A stretch of DNA of 6,951 nt, taken from assembly GCA_947503585.1 (NCBI GenBank), contig CANNEJ010000076.1, positions 1 through 6,951 of the forward strand, written 5' to 3'. This stretch comes from Anaerolineales bacterium. GTDB lineage: Bacteria > Chloroflexota > Anaerolineae > Anaerolineales > UBA11657. The position numbers and the translations under genes were made by a program. The notes under the pieces are model-generated. The model was given only the letters and a program-made list of their open reading frames with translations. It was not told the DNA's origin and did no database searches. Below, piece after piece: positions 1 through 6,951 of the stretch. The first letter of the stretch is position 1. Each line of letters opens with the position of its first letter.

Positions 1-897
1 GCATATTGGCAACTACGGCGTGGCAGCCGTGGATGACGAGGCGCGCCGGCCGTTTGCGCGCGGGATTGTGGTGCGGGATCTGGCGCGCCGGCGCAGCAGC
101 TGGCGCAGCACAGGCGACCTTGACGAACTGCTGCGGCGCCACAACGTGCCCGGTATCGCGGGTATTGATACGCGCCGCCTGACGCGTGTGCTGCGCGCAG
201 CGGGCGCAATGCCCGGCGCCTTTGGCACGGCCGCAGCGCATGTGCTGCGCGCAGCGGCCAGCGCCGAGCCCGGCACGGCTGGTGTGAATCTGGTGGCGCA
301 GGTGACAACCGCGCAGCGCTACACAGCCGGCAGTGGCGCGCTCAATGTGGTGGCAATTGACTACGGCATCAAGCAGAGCATCTTGCGCTGTATGGCAGCG
401 GATGCCACCGTGCAAGTCCTGCCCGCCCATGCAACGGCGGCTGAGGTTTTGCAGCTGCGACCGGACGGCGTATTCCTATCCAACGGGCCGGGTGATCCGG
501 AGCTGGTGACCGGCGCGCCGCAGACCATCCGCGAAATTGTGGCAGCGGGTGTGCCGGTGTTTGGCATCTGTCTTGGGCATCAGCTGCTGGCGCTGGCGCA
601 TGGTGCGCGCATCTTCAAGCTGCCATTCGGCCACCATGGTGCCAACCATCCGGTGCGCAATCTGCGTACCGGGCGCGTGGAAATCACCAGCCAGAACCAC
701 AACTTCTGCGTGCTGCCAGAGTCGCTGGCTTCAGTTGCCGATGCAACCCACATCAACCTCAACGACCAAACCAACGAAGGCCTGCGCTTGCGCGGCAGGC
801 GCGCCTTTAGCGTGCAATATCACCCTGAGGCCGGCCCGGGTCCGCATGATGCCCGCTATCTCTTTGCTGAATTTTTCGACATGCTGCGGAATCGCTG

Positions 898-898
<1 letters not shown>
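1..898 (+). CDS. carA: Carbamoyl-phosphate synthase small (glutaminase) subunit, 5'-truncated
   Basis: This subunit hydrolyses glutamine and passes the ammonia to CarB, in the cytoplasm, at the first step toward pyrimidines and arginine. The reading frame is open from base 2 and begins HIGNYGV, the conserved CarA HIGN motif near residue 60 of the E. coli protein (382 aa). The GTG at 20 is therefore internal, and the true start lies upstream of the window. The visible 298 residues hold the end of the CarA-specific N-terminal domain (IDTRRLTRVLR) and a class I glutamine amidotransferase domain. That domain has SNGPGDP, the nucleophile motif FGICLGHQ (Cys at 569-571), FGHHGANHP, SQNHNF, and QYHPEAGPGPHD, which supplies the catalytic His (821-823) and Glu (827-829). 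The catalytic triad is intact and no frameshift is seen. The stop overlaps the carB start by one base, so the two subunits are probably made together. Identity is very secure; only the 5' end is missing. Confidence 0.98.

Positions 899-900
<2 letters not shown>
886..900 (+). promoter_or_regulatory. carA/carB stop-start overlap with weak ribosome binding site
   Basis: The carA stop TGA (896-898) and the carB start ATG (898-900) share one base. A weak Shine-Dalgarno-like GCGGAA (886-891) lies six bases before the ATG, inside the end of carA. This layout is typical of translational coupling, in which ribosomes ending carA restart on carB and keep the two subunits near 1:1. Coupling is inferred from the arrangement. 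The ATG itself is well supported because the conserved CarB N-terminus (RTDIESILIIGSGP) follows at once. Confidence 0.7.
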
Positions 901-4191
<3,291 letters not shown>

Positions 4192-4227
4192 GGTGGTGGC
4201 GGTTAGGTGGGCTGGCTTCACTGCAGC

Positions 4228-4254
4228 TTGCCATGTTTGCGGAATCCATATAGT
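4228..4254 (+). promoter_or_regulatory. Possible sigma70-type promoter for the E1-like gene
   Basis: The 89-base gap after carB contains TTGCCA (4228-4233, five of six matches to TTGACA) and TATAGT (4249-4254, five of six to TATAAT). The spacer is 15 bases, shorter than the preferred 17. Transcription would start near 4261 and leave a leader of about 20 bases. A rival reading is TAAGAT (4269-4274), six bases before the ATG, which fits the TANNNT -10 element of leaderless promoters. No intrinsic terminator is visible after carB, so read-through from carAB is also possible. Neither promoter is demonstrated. Confidence 0.3.
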
Positions 4255-4280
4255 CCACCGGCGGCTGCTAAGATTACGTG

Positions 4281-6692
4281 ATGAGCACCCGTGCTTTGCG
4301 TGCCAAACCTGCAGCACCGCGCCGCGCATCCGATAAGCCAGCGCTTCCCAGCCGCGCCACCACTGTGGCACCGGCGGAGCTGGAGGTGCTGGCAGAGTTG
4401 GAACGCAAGGTTCTCTGGTTGTCCACATGGATAGTTCACAACGCCAACCACATTCGCCCCAACATTGACGGCCTCAAGGTTGGCGGTCATCAAGCTTCCA
4501 GTGCTTCATCTGTAACTCTGCTTACCGCGCTTTACTTTCACGTCCTCAACCCGGCCGACCGCATCGCAATCAAGCCGCATTCCAGTCCCGCATACCACGC
4601 CATCCAATATTTGATGGGCCGCCAGACGCGCGAGAAGCTGGAGCAGTTTCGCGCAATGGGCGGGGCGCAGTCCTACCCCTCGCGCACCAAAGATACGGTG
4701 GTTGTGGATTTTTCCGGCGGCTCCATGGGATTGCCAATCGGCCTGACCACGTTTGCGTCACTGGCGCAGGACTACGTGCGGCTTAAGCAACTAGTGCCAA
4801 CTGGCACGCCGCCCGGCCGCATGGTGGCACTGATGGGCGATGCCGAGTTTGACGAGGGCAACGTGTTTGAGGCCATGCTGGAAGGCTGGAAGCACGATGT
4901 GCGCAATCTGTGGTGGGTGATTGATTACAACCGCCAGAGTTTGGATGCCGTGGTGACCGACCGCTTGTTTGGCCGCGTAGATGATATTTTTCGAAGCACG
5001 GGCTGGCAGGTTACAGTGCTCAAGTACGGCAAGAAGCTGCAGGCTGCGTTTGCGCAGCCCGGTGGCGCGGCCCTGCGCCAGTGGATAGACGACTGCCCCA
5101 ACTCGCTTTACTCCGCGCTGGTGTACAAGGGCGGTGCCAGCTGGCGCGAACATTTGCAGCAGGACCTTGGCACTACGCCGGGCATCAAGGCGCTGCTGGC
5201 AGCGCACACTGACGCTGCGCTGCATGCGCTCATGACAAATCTTGCCGGGCACGATTTGGAAGCGCTCCTTGAAGGCTTTGGCGCGGCGGACAGCGATCAG
5301 CCGCATTGCTTCATTGCCTACACAATCAAAGGCTGGGGGCTGCCGTTTGCCGGCCACAAAGACAATCACTCCGGCCTGATGAGCGTTGCCCAAATGACTG
5401 CGTTCAAGCAGGCGCAGGGGATTGCCGATGGTGCGGAGTGGGATCCGCTGGCCGGCGTGCGCCTGCCCGCGGAGCGCGTGCAAAGCTATCTGCGGCAGGT
5501 GCCTTACTTTTCGGGCAGCAGCCAACGGCCGGCAGCGCCAACCGTCGCAGTGCCGCCAACTCTGGCCTACCAATCCGCCCCCAGCCTCTCCACCCAAGAA
5601 GGGTTTGGCCGCATCCTCAACGAGTTGGGCCGCGCGGATGGTGAGTTTGCGGCGCGCGTTGTGACCGTGTCGCCGGATGTGACGGTGTCCACCAATCTTG
5701 GGCCGTGGGTAAACCGGCGCGGAATTTTTGACCGGCGCGAGCGCGCTGACACGTTCAAAGCCGAACAAATTATTTCGGCCCAGCGCTGGCAGGTGTCGCC
5801 AGCCGGCCAGCATATTGAGCTTGGGATTGCGGAGAACAATCTGTTTCTGGCACTGGCCGCGTTTGGGCTTGCCGGCCCGCTGTTTGGCTGCCGGCTGCTG
5901 CCGGTAGGCACGCTTTACGATCCGTTCATCATGCGCGGGCTGGATGCGCTGAACTACGCTGCTTATCAGGATGCGCGCTTCATGCTGGTGGCTACGCCAT
6001 CCGGTATTTCGCTGGCGGCCGAGGGCGGTGCGCATCAATCCATCTCCACGCCGTTGATTGGCATGGGGCAGGACAAGCTGGCATCATTTGACCCGGCTTT
6101 TGTGGATGAGCTGGCGGTGATCATGCAATGGGGCTTTGAGCACATGCAGGCGGAGGATGGCGGCTCGCTCTACCTGCGCCTCTCCACGCGTTCGCTGCTG
6201 CAGCCGGTGCGTGAAATGGATGCGAGCGTGAAATCCGGAATTTTGTGCGGTGCCTACTGGCAACGCCTGCCGGCAGCGGGCTGCCCGCTTGTGATTGCTT
6301 ACTGTGGTGTGGTTGCGCCGGAAGCCATGGCGGCGCACCAGCAGCTGCTGGAGGATGTGCCCGGCGCCGGGCTGCTGGCGGTCACGTCGCCCGACCGGCT
6401 GTTTGGCAACTGGAGTGCGACTGTGCAGGCCCGCACGCGCGGCGCCAACCCACCATTGGCGCATATTGAGATGCTGCTGGCACCGCTGGCAGCGCAGGCC
6501 ACGCTGGTTACCGTGTTGGATGGCCATCCAGCAACGCTCTCATGGCTGGGTTCCGTGGCGCGCCACCGCGTGTATCCGCTGGGTGTCGATCACTTTGGCC
6601 AGTGCGGCAGCCTGCCGGACCTATACCGCGTGCACGGCATCGATACCGCGGCAATTCTTGACGCCTGCGCCGCTGCCTGCCTTTCCCGCTGA
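4281..6692 (+). CDS. AceE-family thiamine-diphosphate-dependent 2-oxoacid dehydrogenase E1-like protein (MdeB-like, often named transketolase)
   Basis: Proteins of this family decarboxylate a 2-oxoacid, typically pyruvate or (MdeB) 2-oxobutyrate, and pass the acyl group to a lipoyl E2 partner. The product has 803 residues against 887 in E. coli AceE. After an Ala/Pro/Arg-rich start (about 1-35), the cofactor domain shows GGHQAS (His70), HSSP (His100) and GDAEFDEG (186-193), with DYN ending at Asn217. This is the GDG-to-NN thiamine-diphosphate motif with Ala replacing the third Gly. AGHKDNHSG (His359, His363) lies where AceE has its active-site loop histidine. The pyrimidine-binding domain starts near 438 and carries GIAENN, with the likely catalytic Glu518. 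The C-terminal transketolase-like domain has LGVDHFGQCGS (Asp770). An in-frame TAA (4269-4271) limits the start to GTG 4278, ATG 4281 or later; ATG 4281 is preferred, though the SD is weak. No E2 or E3 gene is visible. The family is secure; substrate and partner are not. Confidence 0.9.
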   Translation: MSTRALRAKPAAPRRASDKPALPSRATTVAPAELEVLAELERKVLWLSTWIVHNANHIRPNIDGLKVGGHQASSASSVTLLTALYFHVLNPADRIAIKPHSSPAYHAIQYLMGRQTREKLEQFRAMGGAQSYPSRTKDTVVVDFSGGSMGLPIGLTTFASLAQDYVRLKQLVPTGTPPGRMVALMGDAEFDEGNVFEAMLEGWKHDVRNLWWVIDYNRQSLDAVVTDRLFGRVDDIFRSTGWQVTVLKYGKKLQAAFAQPGGAALRQWIDDCPNSLYSALVYKGGASWREHLQQDLGTTPGIKALLAAHTDAALHALMTNLAGHDLEALLEGFGAADSDQPHCFIAYTIKGWGLPFAGHKDNHSGLMSVAQMTAFKQAQGIADGAEWDPLAGVRLPAERVQSYLRQVPYFSGSSQRPAAPTVAVPPTLAYQSAPSLSTQEGFGRILNELGRADGEFAARVVTVSPDVTVSTNLGPWVNRRGIFDRRERADTFKAEQIISAQRWQVSPAGQHIELGIAENNLFLALAAFGLAGPLFGCRLLPVGTLYDPFIMRGLDALNYAAYQDARFMLVATPSGISLAAEGGAHQSISTPLIGMGQDKLASFDPAFVDELAVIMQWGFEHMQAEDGGSLYLRLSTRSLLQPVREMDASVKSGILCGAYWQRLPAAGCPLVIAYCGVVAPEAMAAHQQLLEDVPGAGLLAVTSPDRLFGNWSATVQARTRGANPPLAHIEMLLAPLAAQATLVTVLDGHPATLSWLGSVARHRVYPLGVDHFGQCGSLPDLYRVHGIDTAAILDACAAACLSR

Positions 6693-6712
6693 CATCCGCT
6701 GCGGTTAGCTAC

Positions 6713-6733
6713 GAGCGCATTGCAATTACGCTC
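6713..6733 (+). terminator. Weak hairpin shortly after the E1-like stop codon
   Basis: GAGCG (6713-6717) can pair with CGCTC (6729-6733). The 11-base loop contains the self-complementary ATTGCAAT. The hairpin lies 21 bases past the stop codon, where a terminator would be expected. The following bases, AAACTTTG, lack the U-run of a typical intrinsic terminator, so this is only a possible weak or factor-assisted end. Confidence 0.25.
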
Positions 6734-6769
6734 AAACTTTGTAGCCTGCTGGTGCAACCAGAAATTGCA
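6721..6769. repeat. Nested inverted repeats
   Basis: TGCAATT (6721-6727) is the reverse complement of AATTGCA (6763-6769). Between them lies a perfect small hairpin, CTGGT-GCA-ACCAG (6749-6761). The outer arm overlaps the GAGCG/CGCTC hairpin just upstream, so the two folds compete. The pattern could form an RNA 3' end or a protein-binding site. The arms are short enough that chance is a real alternative. Confidence 0.35.
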
Positions 6770-6890
6770 GTCCTCGCGCATCTGTATCAATAGCGCAAAG
6801 CAGTTGGGGACCGGCTAAGTACTACAGATTTAGTTATGCAAACAATTAAACCGCGCAGCATCTTGAATGCGAGGTAGATGCAACCCCGGG

Positions 6891-6915
6891 TCGGTTCGAA
6901 AACAGTCTTTTCCGA
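6891..6915. repeat. Short imperfect hairpin near the right edge
   Basis: TCGG (6891-6894) pairs with CCGA (6912-6915), and AAAA (6899-6902) pairs with TTTT (6908-6911) around the loop CAGTC. The four bases TTCG bulge out on the left arm. No U-run follows, so it is not a standard terminator. It may be a regulatory site for a gene beyond the window or a chance fold. Confidence 0.25.
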
Positions 6916-6939
6916 TGCTACTAGCTGGTCGAATATACT
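6910..6939 (+). promoter_or_regulatory. Weak promoter-like site facing out of the window
   Basis: TATACT (6934-6939) matches the -10 consensus at five of six bases. The best upstream partner, TTCCGA (6910-6915), matches the -35 consensus at only three of six, with an 18-base spacer. It would fire rightward out of the window, and its -35 part overlaps the hairpin at 6891-6915. The evidence is a single good hexamer in an AT-richer region, so this is tentative. Confidence 0.18.
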
Positions 6940-6951
6940 GGCGTCGTAGGC

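Larger units (their letters stand above)
6693..6951. other. Non-coding stretch after the E1-like gene
   Basis: This 259-base stretch runs from the E1 stop to the window edge. It is visibly more AT-rich than the genes, roughly half G+C. Only short reading frames cross it, none with a recognisable product. It holds several short inverted repeats and one weak promoter-like site near its right end, listed separately. GGTTCGAA at 6893-6900 recalls a tRNA T-loop, but no matching stem or acceptor follows. It is most likely an intergenic region ahead of a gene outside the window. Confidence 0.6.

Noticed and set aside
20..22. GTG as the start of carA
   Set aside because: The frame is open to the window edge and the upstream codons spell HIGNYG, a conserved internal CarA motif, so the gene begins outside the window.
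4791..6038. A 415-codon open frame on the minus strand inside the E1-like gene
   Set aside because: It is antisense to a strongly conserved coding sequence. Its translation is rich in Arg, His and Gln with no known motif, as expected of shadow frames in GC-rich DNA.
6881..6906. Possible tRNA T-arm around GGTTCGAA
   Set aside because: The bases after the loop do not pair with those before it, and no anticodon arm, acceptor stem or CCA end can be built around it.

Overview
The window comes from a GC-rich bacterium (about 60% G+C by eye in the coding parts). All three recognised genes lie on the + strand: the 3' part of carA, a complete carB, and a complete thiamine-diphosphate-dependent E1 gene of the AceE (homodimeric 2-oxoacid dehydrogenase) family. 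The last 259 bases hold no gene I can support. No rRNA, tRNA, CRISPR array, insertion sequence or integrase was found. The CarB C-terminal domain (NTPRGSGPRSDG, then VPLVTT) and the short AceE relative resemble proteins I remember from Actinomycetota, Chloroflexota and similar phyla more than enterobacterial ones. The taxon cannot be fixed without a search.

Positions 1-4191 form the carbamoyl-phosphate synthetase operon. CarA, the glutamine amidotransferase subunit, is cut by the window edge at the conserved HIGN motif, so about 60 N-terminal residues are missing. Its stop codon shares one base with the carB start (TGATG, 896-900), a sign of translational coupling. CarA releases ammonia from glutamine. 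CarB combines it with bicarbonate and two ATP to make carbamoyl phosphate for pyrimidine and arginine synthesis.

Positions 4192-4280 are an 89-base gap with a possible sigma70-type promoter and no visible terminator. Positions 4281-6692 encode an 803-residue E1-like enzyme, shorter than E. coli AceE (887 residues), with the cofactor and catalytic motifs in place. No E2 or E3 partner gene is in view. Its closest remembered relatives are the short AceE/MdeB-like proteins often labelled transketolase, so pyruvate or 2-oxobutyrate is a plausible substrate, but neither is proven. A functional link to carAB is not obvious and may be simple adjacency.

Positions 6693-6951 are more AT-rich than the genes and contain several small inverted repeats and one weak promoter-like site near the right edge. 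This is mostly a core-metabolism region and I see no convincing new system. The points most worth a second look are the altered glycine-rich loop in the first ATP-grasp half of CarB, the altered CarB effector pocket, the orphan E1 gene, and the structured 3' non-coding stretch.
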